Assembly: GCA_045837725.1 (NCBI GenBank)
Contig: JBEWZL010000272.1
Span: forward strand, 248,001 to 312,000
Origin: Vermamoeba vermiformis
Taxonomy: Eukaryota; Tubulinea; Echinamoebida
Reading direction: 5' to 3'
DNA length: 64,000 nt
This document shows positions 1 to 11,220 of this stretch, one piece after another. The notes beneath the pieces were generated by a model. It was not told the origin of the DNA. It ran no database searches and was given only the letters and a program-made list of their open reading frames with translations. The position numbers were made by a program, and so were the translations under genes. Each line of letters starts with the position of its first letter. Position 1 is the stretch's first letter.

Positions 1-58
1 TTATTTGATAATGTTATCAAAAGCTGAAGATAGAGAGCTAATTATATAATATAAATAG

Positions 59-1747
59 ACTTCTCTTTGCAATCGCTCTACAATGAAGGTTTCGTCAATG
101 CTTGTCCTCTCGCCTCGCGCAGCACGATCTTCGTTGAGCCATCCAGCAACAACGCGTACTCGATCCAGCTTACTTCGTCTAACCAAGAGCTGCCTACTAC
201 TATTCCATGGAAGACCTTCGGTGATAAGGGCACTAAGGACTATATTCCCTTGCAGTACGTCACTTTGAAGCCACACATTGATCCCGTGGATGTGCAACTC
301 ACTTGGAAGGACCAAATGATTAATTACGGTACGTGCACTATCTATATACATAGTTGACGATGCATATATCATATTTTATATGAAGATTATATTTCGGAAC
401 GTGACCTATCTTCGTGTAACGGATCAGTTTACCTGGATCCGCTCACTTTTATTTTAGCCATATATTTGCAAAATTGACTTCTATAGTAACGCTTAATATA
501 CTAACCTATATTATCAGATGAATTGAACGCTCAAGTCGATATTTTGGCTCGTCGCTACGTTTCCGGATTTGGTCAACAACAAGGAGGTCTCGTCATGCAC
601 TTTGAAAATAAGAACAAGAAAGATATAGCCGTCTCTTATTATCAAGCTGTGCCCTGGTTCATGAAGCTCTATTTCCACACCTTGAAGATTGTTCAGAACG
701 GCGCGCAGATCAACCCTACAAACTGTAAGTCCTTTTTAACCCTTTAATTATAACTCCCTTTGAAATTATTATGAACAACTCATATAATATGATATACTTA
801 TGTTTATAGTTTATTTTTCTTTCGCTATTCGAACAAACAAAATGGATGCCGATCTGGCTAGATTTGGCTCGTGCTTTTTTTTCGAAAGGATTACTTAGAC
901 TAATATTATTGCATAGTCTTCTCGTTCAGAAGAATCGAACCAAGCGAAGACCGCAAAAGTCCAGCGATTATGGAGCTCGAATTCAAGTTGAAAGCCAACA
1001 CGACCACTTTCATCACGCTCGACTTTGACAAATGTTTCTTGCATTACACTGAACACCCGCCTGATGCTAATCGAGGATTTGATATTAGCGGTGCAGTCAT
1101 GACCATTCATTATGATCGAAACGCTGATGAAGGTAATTTCCTTTTATAGAAACCATCGCAAAGTTGCTGATCCGATCTGGATCTAACGCAAAAAAACATT
1201 CTCATTTTAACTTAAATTTTGTCTTATAATATGCTAATACGCGTACCATTACAATTGCATAATTATACTTTTGCAAATTGATATTTACGAAATCGAGATC
1301 TGACGTTGGATGTAACATTTTTCGTTTCAGTGAAAAAAGAAGGCATTCGCAGTTTGCACTACAACAATGGCCTCGAATGGTCTCCATTATTATACGATCG
1401 CAAACAATTGGCTGCAAATATTGCACCGAAGCAAGCGTCATTGCGCGTGTACACTGAAGGCATTTTAATGTCATTACCAACCCCTGATTTCAGTAAGAAA
1501 ATAACTTATATTATTATTACCATTTAAGGAAATGTCTTACTTAATTTTTCCTTATTTAGGCATGCCTTATAACGTTATTACATTGACTTGCACCGTTGTC
1601 GCTTTGTACTTTGGATCTGTCTTCAACACGTTAGAGCGCAGATACCGCGATGTGTTCATTGACAACGAGTTCGTGTCTGATAGACCGATATTCAAATTGT
1701 TGCGTAAGATTGGTGGTTTGTTCTCTGGAAAACAGAAGCAAAATTAA
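59..1747 (+). CDS. PIGT: GPI transamidase subunit PIG-T/Gpi16 (3' part; 5' end outside window)
   Basis: PIG-T is the ER membrane subunit of the GPI transamidase that attaches GPI anchors to proteins. Five exons are visible and join in phase: 59-328, 518-724, 917-1132, 1331-1492, 1560-1747. Family blocks occur in the expected order: CPLASRS, YVSGFGQQQGG, VPWFMKLYFHTLK, YTEHPPDANRGF and LPTPDFSMPYNVI just before the C-terminal membrane helix (about residues ITLTCTVVALYFGS), followed by a short basic tail. The N-terminal half and signal peptide lie to the left of the window. An AATAAA signal is at about 1795. The gene is convergent with the SHOC1-like gene, about 105 bp stop to stop. The family match is strong. 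Two surface proteins further right have GPI-type C-termini and would be substrates of this complex. Confidence 0.93.
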
Positions 1748-1852
1748 TACACGAGATCTGATCCAACAAAAAACAATCGTTTAATTATTTTATAAATAAA
1801 TGTAAAAATTTTCCATAATTACAACACGCGGTATAAAAACACCTAGATTATA

Positions 1853-4800
1853 TTAGTGCGCGTAAGTTTTGCGTTTTTTCATCGCATTTCTCTCGACGTC
1901 ACTGTGCTTCTCTTCCTCGCCGTAAGATCGCTTCAATCTATTTGCAGGAGCTCTCAACGGCTGACCTCTCAACACACCTGGCACTTGGTGTCGTTGTGGG
2001 GACGGATAAGTTTGTTCTAAAGCTGCTACTTTCGTGTAATTTAGCGCGTAGTCGAGATACTCCTATATAAATAACTCATTAATTAGGATCAAACTGTTGA
2101 TTTTTTCCTTTTATGGCAAGTGCAATTTGATTGGTCAGAATGTTGGCACGTACCAATGCAGACGGAGTAATCCAGCGGAATTTCTGTTTGAGGTCATCGA
2201 GTGAAGTGCCCAACGCTTCTTTCAGCTCAATCAGAGTCAAGATGATTTGTGCTCTGAACGGATTCATGCTCGGGAACTTCGCTAAAAACAATTCGTGCTG
2301 CAAAAAAACATTGTCAGATCCAAATAAAAGATTTTCAGAACGTACTTTGCTCTCATCATCCAAGAGCCATTTCCGACTAGCCCATAACTCCAATGAACCA
2401 TTCCACTCAGTTGAGTTCTGCGCACAATGATGACACACGCGGCGGATCAGCTGTGCCAAATGTTTCACTGAAAATCCGTAGCGGATCTGCGTCTCGTTGG
2501 AGAAATAAACGGTCCACAACTGCATCTCTTGCAAGGCGGATTGATACTGTGGTCTGAAAGCAAGTTAATAAGTTCGTATTGCCTAATTAGGAAATGTTGT
2601 GCTTACTGCAGTATATCATCATCGACTTCTATTAATAGCCACACAGCGGGATATTTCAGGGCCAATTTGATGAGTTCTATTAATAGTTTTCGTTGTTCTT
2701 TTTCTTTGCCGTTATTCTGACCAGTCGAACTTGACGGAGGTTGCATTACCAAATTAGGCAATGTCGATAACTTTCTGATCACTACGCAAGTCTTATCGTC
2801 GATAATAATGTCTTCATTGAACGCCAATGTCCGTTCGATCAATTCAATGCGTTGTTTTTCTTGCAGTTCGCTCAACAAGTCTCTTCTTTGCAACAATTTC
2901 TCGCCAATGATCACTTTGATCGGAATCAATGCGCTCGGTGACTCTGGCCGTTCTGTGGCAGTGATGTCTGCCGTGATTGAAGACTCTGAAATTTCATTCA
3001 AATCCAACCCTGTACCACAAACAATAAGTTTTTTTGTTAAGGGCAAAATAAAGATGTCAAAAAACATTGAAAAACCCTGACTAAGAAAATATTCACGAGC
3101 TAATTGTTTACCTCCAATGTAGAGTGACTGAGGCCAGTTCATTTTTCCAGCGATGAACTCGGTGATGTTGATCGTGCGTACTTCAGAAAGCTTGTCGCTA
3201 TAGGATAATGCGGATCTGAAAAAAGCGTGTTAACGTCACTTGCCTTATTTGGTAATGAGAGATAGTACAAAGCCGTACCTTAATTTCTTAATCCAAGCCT
3301 CACACAGTCGCTCATTAGCCTCGTTTTGATGAACAGACTCGTCACGTGACGTGATCAATTTGACGTGTCTTGTAGCCCGATTGACTTTGTCACTGATGTC
3401 TAGGCCGTAGTCCTCGTACTCTATCACCCACGCAAAGTATGAGTACGGAAACTCCGAGTTCTTGGCTAGCGTCGTGACAGGCACGATCACAATGTCATTA
3501 GCGTGGACTAGGTTCGACCTGTCAAAAAACTTTGTTATAACCGATTTTCCTTATTTGGAAATAATGAGTAACTACGTACAACTGTGATTGGTTCATGTTG
3601 TCAGTCACGGTGCCGATCTCCAAATGAGTTTCGGGACTGCGATTCAATGCGACGATGATCTCACGGCCCAATTGCTCGTGTTCGATGACAATGAGACACT
3701 TGTTCTTTCTATTTGAAGTGGCGTCTTGCACCAATCGCGTGAAGAGGTTGATCTTTGGATGTGTCTGGAACAACCCCGCATCAATTTCTTGCTGACACCT
3801 CAACAGCTCCTCATGCAGGTCTTTCAACATTTCTGCACGAGAAATTAGTGCAAAGAACCACGTGGCATGTACACGAGTCTACTGACCTTGAATAGACTTG
3901 CCATATTTGGGATGTTGCATGGCTGAGGCGAGGCCGTGCACCGCTGACAAGATGCCGTAATGGACCAAGTATCCGTCGGCTTTGGCGAGTACGTAAGCGC
4001 ACACGAGTAGCTTCATGAGCTCGACTAGCATGGCACTCATGCCTTGTGATTGACCCGCAGGCACGTCTTTGATCGTTTGTGCGAGTTGATCGATCAAGTA
4101 CTTGGTCTGTGTTGCTGACAGCAGGACTCGATCTTCGGGCAATTCGATCACTGAAGTCTCTTTGATCTGCGAGATGAGCTCTTGTTGAAAGGCTGACACG
4201 ACATCCAGCATTCTGAATATTTCATCTAACGCAGTATTAGTCCTGTCGTATGCATAGAATGAAGTACACTTACCGCTCAATGGAACAAAAATCTTCTCCG
4301 CGAGACACGCGCTGCTCTTCACGTCCGCGTCAGTTTTCAATACACTAACAATTGAGTCTATTTTGAGGTCACGCAACACATGCAGGAAGACTTGGAATGA
4401 GCTCGGTGCAATTGACGAGTATAGGACGACTCGAGCTGACACGGGCAACAGCTTCATGAACTCCTTTGCCGTTGAGGTCGGCTGTTCCCAATTGACAGTG
4501 TTGTCGAGGAAGAGCATGTGTGCTGTTGAGAGCTGTTGTAATACACTGTCGCACGTGTCAAAACAATAATACTACGAGGTCAAGTCACGTTACCTTTTCT
4601 TCATGACAGTGCCTTGCACGGCTTGTTCGTTCACTATTAGCAACGCAGGCTCGCCTTGCTTTACAGTCGGTGCAGCGAATCCTTTTGACACAAGGTGCTG
4701 TTGTAACAACAGTTAACACGAGGTCAGGTCAATTACCAAATTAGGTAAGGGACGTACGACAGCCTCATTAAGCACAGGCTTTACCAAGGCCATGACGTTG

Positions 4801-7404
4801 TTGCTCTGTTCTTCGTCACTGCAGAGCCAAATGACGGGTGTTTTCATGACGGAAACAATGTTGTAGCACAGGTACAGAATGACTTGCGACAACGCAACGG
4901 ACTTTGGCGCCAATAGCACACTTTGTCCAGACAGTCTTATGACCTCCGCTAAGCTCGTCTACGGACCGTTAATTGTGCACAAATAAAACGAACTAGGACT
5001 ACTAACCTTGTATTCGTCGTAACTTCCTTCAGTCGGGGATTTGAGCCGATATTTTCTGTCCCAAATACTCTTTGGCAACGTGCTCTCCACGGACACACCA
5101 CGAAGTTTCATGTACTCTAGTAACGGGTCCTAGCAGGGTAACATTAATCTCTGATTGTTGTAACGGCTAGAGCGCAACATCACGTACCTCTTCCAAGATT
5201 GATGGTGTACGAGCCTGTTGTTTCGTCGTAGTCGCTGCTGAAGGTGCACTTGATCGCACTGGTGGTTGTGCAACAGGAGGTTTGGCAGGTCTAGGCGAGT
5301 TGTACTGAAGAGATCTGTTCATTGACACGTTTGTCACCGGTGTCACGGGTCCACTTCGCGTGTCACATCGTGAGATTGACTCGTGCAAGAAGCTCCTGTC
5401 GACACTATCTGGAGGCAGCAAGTTATCAAGGACTTGCGAGAACGTCATCACGCTCGGCAAAGACTCGACCATTGAGATATAGTTGTAGATCAGACCTGAA
5501 ATTCGGATCCGTTCAGCAAGTGCCCAAAACATTATGGCTCGTATCACTTACCCTTGCAATTATCGTTGTAATCAATACATGACTCGGTCTTATCTTTCAA
5601 TGACTTCAAGTATCGCGAGTCCTCCTATTCGTACGAATAGTTAGAGTCACGTGCCATTGGCTCATAAACTCACATCAGTATTCTCTTCCTTGATCTTATT
5701 CAACTGAAATTCTATGTAGGACACGTCGGTCTTATCTATTAAAATAGTTAATATCTGTATATGGCTCATTATTAAGACTATACCTCCAATCAGAGTGTTG
5801 GTGGAGAAGCCCGGTACGCGGTCAAAAACTTCGTTCAAATCCATCTCGGGCTCGTCGTTGTCAACATCCATGGTCTTATACTCTGTAGTATCGAACTCGA
5901 TGCTCGATCTATACTTATCGAGTCCTTCGCGTTGCCAGTAAGACTTCAGATCGAGTTCTAACTGCATCGTGTGCACGAGTTCAAAACGAACTTGGCGCAA
6001 CAGATCTCGAAGACGAAACGACCTCTTGCTATCGTCAGGTATAATAGGTGCTATAATATATTAGCGTACAATGCATAGTAAGGCACAACTTACCTTTGAG
6101 GGGCTTCACTGTTGGATCGTGGAACGCGATCTCGTCGTCCCAAAGTCTCGATTCGAACTCTTGCAGTATGCTTGCTGAACGCTCTTCAACCTCTCTGAAA
6201 GCATTGTCAAGCACTTTTAGTTCTTTCAGAACAAACTTGGAAACCACGTTGACCGGACAAATGCCCGCGAAAGTCTCGCACTGGTCCAAGTACGGAGCAT
6301 TGTTGAACTCTAAGGAGACATCTAATAGATCTGTCTCAGTAGTATGTGATAATGAGGCAGTATCTATTATCGCATCTTCGTCTTGAAGGAATGATATGTT
6401 GCATAGGTGCTCCGTGTAACGGCTTTCAAGTTGCGGAGACAGATCCACGATGGCACGCGGTCCGAGTAGCTTCTCAAGACTAGAGAAACCTTTCTTATGA
6501 TATTCCGCTGGATATTCGAAGACTTCTATCTCGTAAAAAGATTGAGAAGTATCTAATTTAGGGTAAATAAGAGTTTGAAAGCAGCAAGATCTTGGCGTAC
6601 CGAAGCCGAAATCCAATATTGCTGACGTATCACGAATAACCTGTGGCTCGTAAGACTTATAGGCCATATCTCCATAGATCTCACTATGAAAAAATGTCGG
6701 TTGAGATTTCGTATGCTCAATTATACCTTTCTGTAAAGGCCGGAAATTCTGCTTGGATGTGGATCGGTTTCAACTCATTCACAAACGATTCTGCTAGTGT
6801 ACGCGACAAACCATGTGTGTGTAGGTAATCTTTTGACTCTGCAACCTCCATTTCAGCGAAAGTAGGCTCTACCAAAATAATTAGATTCTCGCGTACTGGC
6901 AGCGAAATAATTATTATACCAATAGAAGCGTTCATAGAAACGCGTTCGTAATTAATAGGGAGTATATTATATCCATCTAAGCCAAATTGAAGCTTTTCCT
7001 CGTAAAGACACAACGCCTCGCGTAGTACAAGTGAATCTGTAAGATCGGATGCGCTGCGGTCCGTCAGCGGTTCCAGCAAGTCATATTGAGGTCTGTTCCT
7101 AGTTAAAGACTCGTCCTTATATCGGGGAATATTGTCTACATATGTGAGACGTACCTTATTGGCGAGTTTTCATCGCATCCAGGCAGGGACAAGTGCTGTC
7201 CTCGCGAGTTGACTTCAAGCCGATACTTCTCGCTCGCCTCTTTGTAATAATCCCTGAGTTTGTAGCGTACCTGCATCATTGACGCCATATTCGCAACAAA
7301 CTGAGCTGTTGTTGCGGCCTCGAGTAAAGTTCTGAAAATAGACACAAAAAAAGTTAGAAATAGCCGTTGTTAAATTAGTAATTAGTTTAGAAATAGCACT
7401 TACT
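1853..7404 (-). CDS. SHOC1: SHOC1/ZIP2-like meiotic XPF-family protein (start codon not resolved)
   Basis: The protein is about 1490 residues, similar to animal and plant SHOC1. SHOC1/Zip2 proteins bind branched recombination intermediates and promote class I crossovers with a partner XPF-like protein (Spo16/PTD). Exons on the minus strand, all in phase: 7404 (left edge uncertain), 7331-7155, 7098-6727, 6683-6601, 6552-6094, 6050-5784, 5735-5674, 5624-5552, 5495-5188, 5129-5007, 4958-4758, 4697-4594, 4545-4274, 4225-3887, 3832-3580, 3518-3279, 3215-3112, 3009-2607, 2553-2346, 2297-2154, 2062-1853. The middle is a degenerate helicase-like region (VIEYEDYG). It is followed by an XPF-nuclease-like fold without an intact catalytic ERKxxxD motif, and by a helix-hairpin-helix tail (FLAKFPSMNPFRAQ, compare plant SHOC1 FPSINP). 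No in-frame ATG precedes the first visible exon; the first downstream ATG is at 7288. The family call is from motif order, not an alignment. Confidence 0.72.
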
Positions 7405-7513
7405 GATTCGCCACTATTGCTTCGAGACTGCCATCAAGTTCCTGCTGCGTTGAGATGAAGTTGTTTGTGAGTCACATCCGCGCGTTTTCGTTTTAAATTC
7501 CTAGTGTACAACT

Positions 7514-7615
7514 ATGAAGCTATTTATTATTTTGCTAATACTACAAACCGCAATCAACGCCTTTGAATTAAAAGACGTCAATACTGTTGTTAGAATTAAT
7601 TATTGCATTTTCTGA
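7514..7615 (+). other. Orphan signal-peptide-like mini-ORF
   Basis: A 33-codon ATG-to-stop ORF begins with a Lys plus a hydrophobic run (MKLFIILLILQTAINAF) and would be an ideal secretion signal. It lies between the 5' end of the SHOC1-like gene and the 3' end of the LIM gene, on the opposite strand to both. No downstream exon in phase was found before the LIM coding region. It may be chance, a leftover first exon, or part of a longer gene not recognised. Confidence 0.2.
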
Positions 7616-7643
7616 AATAATTAATTCAAAACTGTTGGATCTT

Positions 7644-8456
7644 TTACTCGTCGGCGGGAGTTTCCTTTTCCTCCTCGTGATGCTCCTCGTGGTGCTCCTC
7701 AGCAGCAGGCTCTTCGTGGTTGTGCTCTTCGTGGTGTTCTTCGTGGTGCTCCTCGTGGTGTTCTTGAGCGGGTTGTTCAGCGGCGGGTTCCTCGTGGTGC
7801 TCTTCGTGGTGGGATTCCAGTTGAGCGTGAGACTTGGGAGAAGAAGATCCGTTGTTGCCACTGCTAACTTCAACGGAGGCGCGTTTGCCGTCCTTATTAT
7901 CGGCTACGACCTTCTCAACACCAGAGAACTTGGTGGTTTGAGGAGCCCACTTCTTGGCGTGCTTTTCACCACCAAAACCTTCGTCATAATTGCCTAAAAA
8001 TAACGCGAATACAGTCAATATAAAGATCGTCGCGCGGAGAGTAAACTAAGCAAACAGATCACAAGATTCCTTTTGTTTGATCGGAAAACAAAAACGTTAC
8101 CTTTCAAGGCGAAAAGTTGCTTGAAGTGAGGCTTGCAATAGTAGACACCACCCATAGAAGCGTAATTTCCGGGAGATAAAGTCTTGCTGCAGTGAGTGCA
8201 CTTCAAGCATCCTATCCAACGGCTCGGTTAAAATTCATCTCGGATTAAATTTTAATTTTGCAAGTTTAATTACCAGTTTTGTGGAAAACTTTATCTTCTA
8301 CGGCGATCATTTCCATAGCCTGCATATTAACGACAAACGTTAGAAAGTCAAGCAACCAAAAAATATCATCGGCATCCGCGCACGTACGTAGACAGTTTTA
8401 CCGCAAGTGGCGCATTTGTTGTTAACGCTACCGGTTCTAGGCTTGACGGCGGCCAT
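7644..8456 (-). CDS. LIM-domain protein with His/Glu-repeat tail
   Basis: Four exons: 8456-8388, 8319-8274, 8211-8101, 7993-7644 (about 191 residues). Residues about 14-67 form one LIM zinc finger: CATC, then [11 protein letters not shown], and CKPH, followed by the typical extension KGNYDEGFG found in plant and amoebozoan one- and two-LIM proteins that bind the actin cytoskeleton. The second zinc knuckle has H-x3-C, one residue longer than the usual H-x2-C. After a Ser/Lys linker, the C-terminal third is built of HHEE units interrupted by PAAE, ending EKETPADE*. The start ATG is the only one before the first zinc pair. His/Glu repeats could bind metal or make a charged spacer; this is inference. 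Confidence 0.88.
7650..7835 (-). repeat. Coding minisatellite (HHEE repeat)
   Basis: The plus strand shows repeated units near gtgctcctc and gtggtgttcttc, encoding at least eight HHEE tetrapeptides in the LIM protein tail. The units are imperfect at the DNA level, so the repeat is likely kept by selection on composition and is likely length-variable. Confidence 0.75.
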
Positions 8457-9412
8457 TTCTGATGTGTTTTGTGTGGTGAAGGTGGAGGAGGTTTAATAAA
8501 AAAGGCCATGCACGATTGAATTTGAATGCGGGGTGCCCTGGGAAAATTCAAACTGACGAATCATAGAGCTCCAATTTGTATCTCGATTCGGGAGATTCAT
8601 TGGTTACACGAGTTTGAATGCCCCTTAATGTAAATATAACGTAACGATCGTGCATCACGGACGTTGCTAACCGAGATCCAGCGACCCGTCAGCGAAAATG
8701 CAATTTCGGACTATTTTGCTACAGATCTTGCACTTTGTTCAAAACTTGACTATCTTCTACCGTCGAAATAGCACTTGATTCGAGCATTCGATTTTTTTTC
8801 TGAATTATTGGCAATTTTCTAACCGCATCTTCAGTGGACCAGCTCTGGACCCCACAATTTGCGTTGAATTTTGAAATCATCTAATACTACGGGTGTCAGA
8901 TTATAGGATTTAATCAATTTCGAGTTAATTAACGCATGCAAGCACAAGTTGAACTAAATTTTATTTTTACGACCTGCCATCTTGTCAGAAACACAATTGA
9001 TCCATTTCGCACACCTAACCTAGGCTCAATGCTAAGTAGATTCGCACCTATCTCGATTTACAATTTAGTTAAGCTTAAGGAAGGTGCTAGTTGAGCTAAC
9101 GAAATTTTTGGGCAATTGATCAACAATCGAAAAGGAACGCTTTATAATCCAAAATTGCGCAAAAATAGGTTAAAATTAGGTACTTGTAGCGTAATGGAAA
9201 CTTAAGTGGTTAGATCAGAAAAACATCCGCGTTATTGGCGGAACCATATTGGTGGTGTCCGAGTTGATAAATGATAAAAAGAAGAAAAAACAAAAAAGAC
9301 CATTTATTTTCCTAAAGAGGAAACACAACCACGAAGAGAGAGGGAGGAGGAGGAAAGTAAAGAACAGAAAAAAAAAAAAGATACGGACAAAAGGCATAGA
9401 ACAAAGAAAATT
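8457..9412. other. Intergenic region with polypurine tract
   Basis: Divergent promoter space between the LIM gene and the next plus-strand gene. No coding exon was recognised. From about 9275 to 9400 the plus strand is almost pure A and G (for example gagagagggaggaggagg) and runs to within about 15 bases of the ATG at 9413, so it probably lies in the 5' UTR or core promoter of that gene. Confidence 0.5.
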
Positions 9413-10386
9413 ATGACCGCATATTCATCCGAGGAAGGGACCAATACGTCGAACGACAAAAGAAGGATTGAGGAGGGGGGAAAACCCCGAAGAAAGAATC
9501 AGAGGCGCGGACGCCGACCTCATGTCCTGGCCGCAGGGTTGCCTTTCAGCACCGCCTACCTTTCAATCCTCGGACGCTCTACCATCACTTTTAAACAATG
9601 GCTAATGAAGAGCAACCGACCAACTGCTGATATCACCTTGTTGCTCGATCAGTTACTGGGAGTGACGGACGACGGATGCGTACGTATTAATTATATTCAT
9701 GTGCTTTATTTAAAGGGTCGTTTAGATGTCTTGGTTGGTTCGCTGGGCAATACACAATAATCCGCGAGGTCTCAGAAGAGCAATCGATAATTTCGTGTTC
9801 CCTACTGGCACCCACTGGGAAGTTGCTGCGGAACAAATCAGTCACGAACGACTTTACGTGTCTCAGTGCATTGCGTATGCTTATCTAGGTTACTTTTTTG
9901 GTTGTTCTGTCTTTCGGGTATGCTGATAATTCATTGATTGTTCTATTAGTTCTATGTAGGCTTTTAGTGACTTATTTTTTCAGGTTAAATATGGCCCTGC
10001 CTGGTTTGGTAAACTACGCTTCAATATTTCAAATTTTAAATTCATAAAACTAATCAATTTCTGCAGTGACTAGATTACGACTAAATTGCATCAAACTATT
10101 AGAATCCGAGGCGCATATTGACGAAGAAGAGCGGTATATTCTCGAGAGATTTATCGTACTTGGTTCAGCGTTCTTGGCAAATCCAACGCTGGGAGATCTA
10201 TGCCTATTCAACGCACCGTATTTCGATTTAAGAATACTGACCCGAGTTTTAAAAGATCCCAAATTCGTCATTCATGGCACCATATTTGATTTGCGAGCCA
10301 AACAATGGCCAAGCCTATTTGATCTAACGTACAGATTCACCTTGAATATTCCCGATAGTATCCCCAATGACGTTAGAGTTGCTTAG
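9413..10386 (+). CDS. Unassigned protein, about 290 residues
   Basis: Four phase-consistent exons: 9413-9679, 9726-9917, 9984-10008, 10067-10386. Exon 3 is only 25 nt. The N-terminus is basic and disordered (KPRRKNQRRGRR, a possible nuclear signal). The remainder looks like a compact helical fold with blocks such as FVFPTGTHWEVA, EERYILERFIVLGSAF and NAPYFDLRILTRVL. No signal peptide or membrane segment is seen, and I do not recognise the family. The ATG at 9413 follows a long purine-rich leader and is the first in frame. The four exons with conserved splice phases make it a credible gene despite the unknown function. Confidence 0.72.
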
Positions 10387-10458
10387 TATTTTGTAACTGT
10401 AGTAGTATTATGTTGTTAGGACTATATAAATTTCCTTGTACATAACGAGAGAAACAAC

Positions 10459-10982
10459 ATGTGCTTACAAATTTTTATCAGATCATTAACGAGCATGTCA
10501 GCAACACCAAACGTTCGATCAGCATTCACGAACAACGGCGCTCAAGTCGTGTTTGGAAATACATTAGAGGGTGATGCTAATCCTTTGCGAGAGCCCTTTG
10601 AATTCAATCAGAACGGACCTGTTGGATCGGTCATCTCGCAACTCGTTATTCATCGAGATCAAAGCAATGCAGAAATGACAAAATTATTAGATAAGCTTCG
10701 TGGTGAAGGTAAGTATAGTAGACTTAACGTCTCATATATCTCTTAAACTTCAGTTAAAAAATCTTACAAAATTCGCTAAAATTATTCTGAGCAATAATTA
10801 AACGTAAATAATGCAAAATATACTCAATAGAATTATTGTAATATTTTATAAGCATTTTTTGAATTTATTCGCTTCGTGTATTAAAAATTAGATCAGGTGC
10901 GCTTCCAAAAACCGCCAAGGTGAAAGAAGAGGATGAAGAAGCTGAAGAATACGAGTCTGATGAATCAGTTGGCGATGAATAG
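10459..10982 (+). CDS. Small acidic-tail protein, possibly Gon7-like
   Basis: Two exons, 10459-10708 and 10897-10982. The likely start is the second ATG at 10495 (MSATPNVRSAFTNNG), giving about 102 residues; the upstream in-frame ATG at 10459 would add 12. One predicted helix (RDQSNAEMTKLLDKL) is followed by a very acidic disordered tail (KEEDEEAEEYESDESVGDE). This plan resembles the KEOPS tRNA-modification subunit Gon7, but composition alone is weak evidence and no diagnostic motif is present. Within the intron, the AG that restores frame is the second of two close ones at about 10896. Confidence 0.6.
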
Positions 10983-11220
10983 ATCAATATTGTGAATAGT
11001 CTTTAGAATATTAAAGTATTGTAAATTAGATCGAGATCTTCGACTTCAGCGGTTCAGCAATCACTACAACAACCCTTATTATTCATTAGAAGTAAGCACT
11101 ACTTACATCAGACGCGGTAATTATAACCGAATAATACCTTTGGTCTGACCAGATTCGATCGAATGGATTTGGTTTGCGCGTAATAATCAACGATTAATTA
11201 AAATAGCTTAGCAGGTAGGT

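Noticed and set aside
7587-7997. A very hydrophobic plus-strand frame of about 136 codons
   Set aside because: It is the complement of the HHEE repeat of the LIM gene; Val/Leu runs result from reading GTGCTCCTC-type repeats.
10495-10982. Firm assignment as Gon7 (KEOPS)
   Set aside because: Only size, one helix and an acidic tail support it; many unrelated proteins share this.
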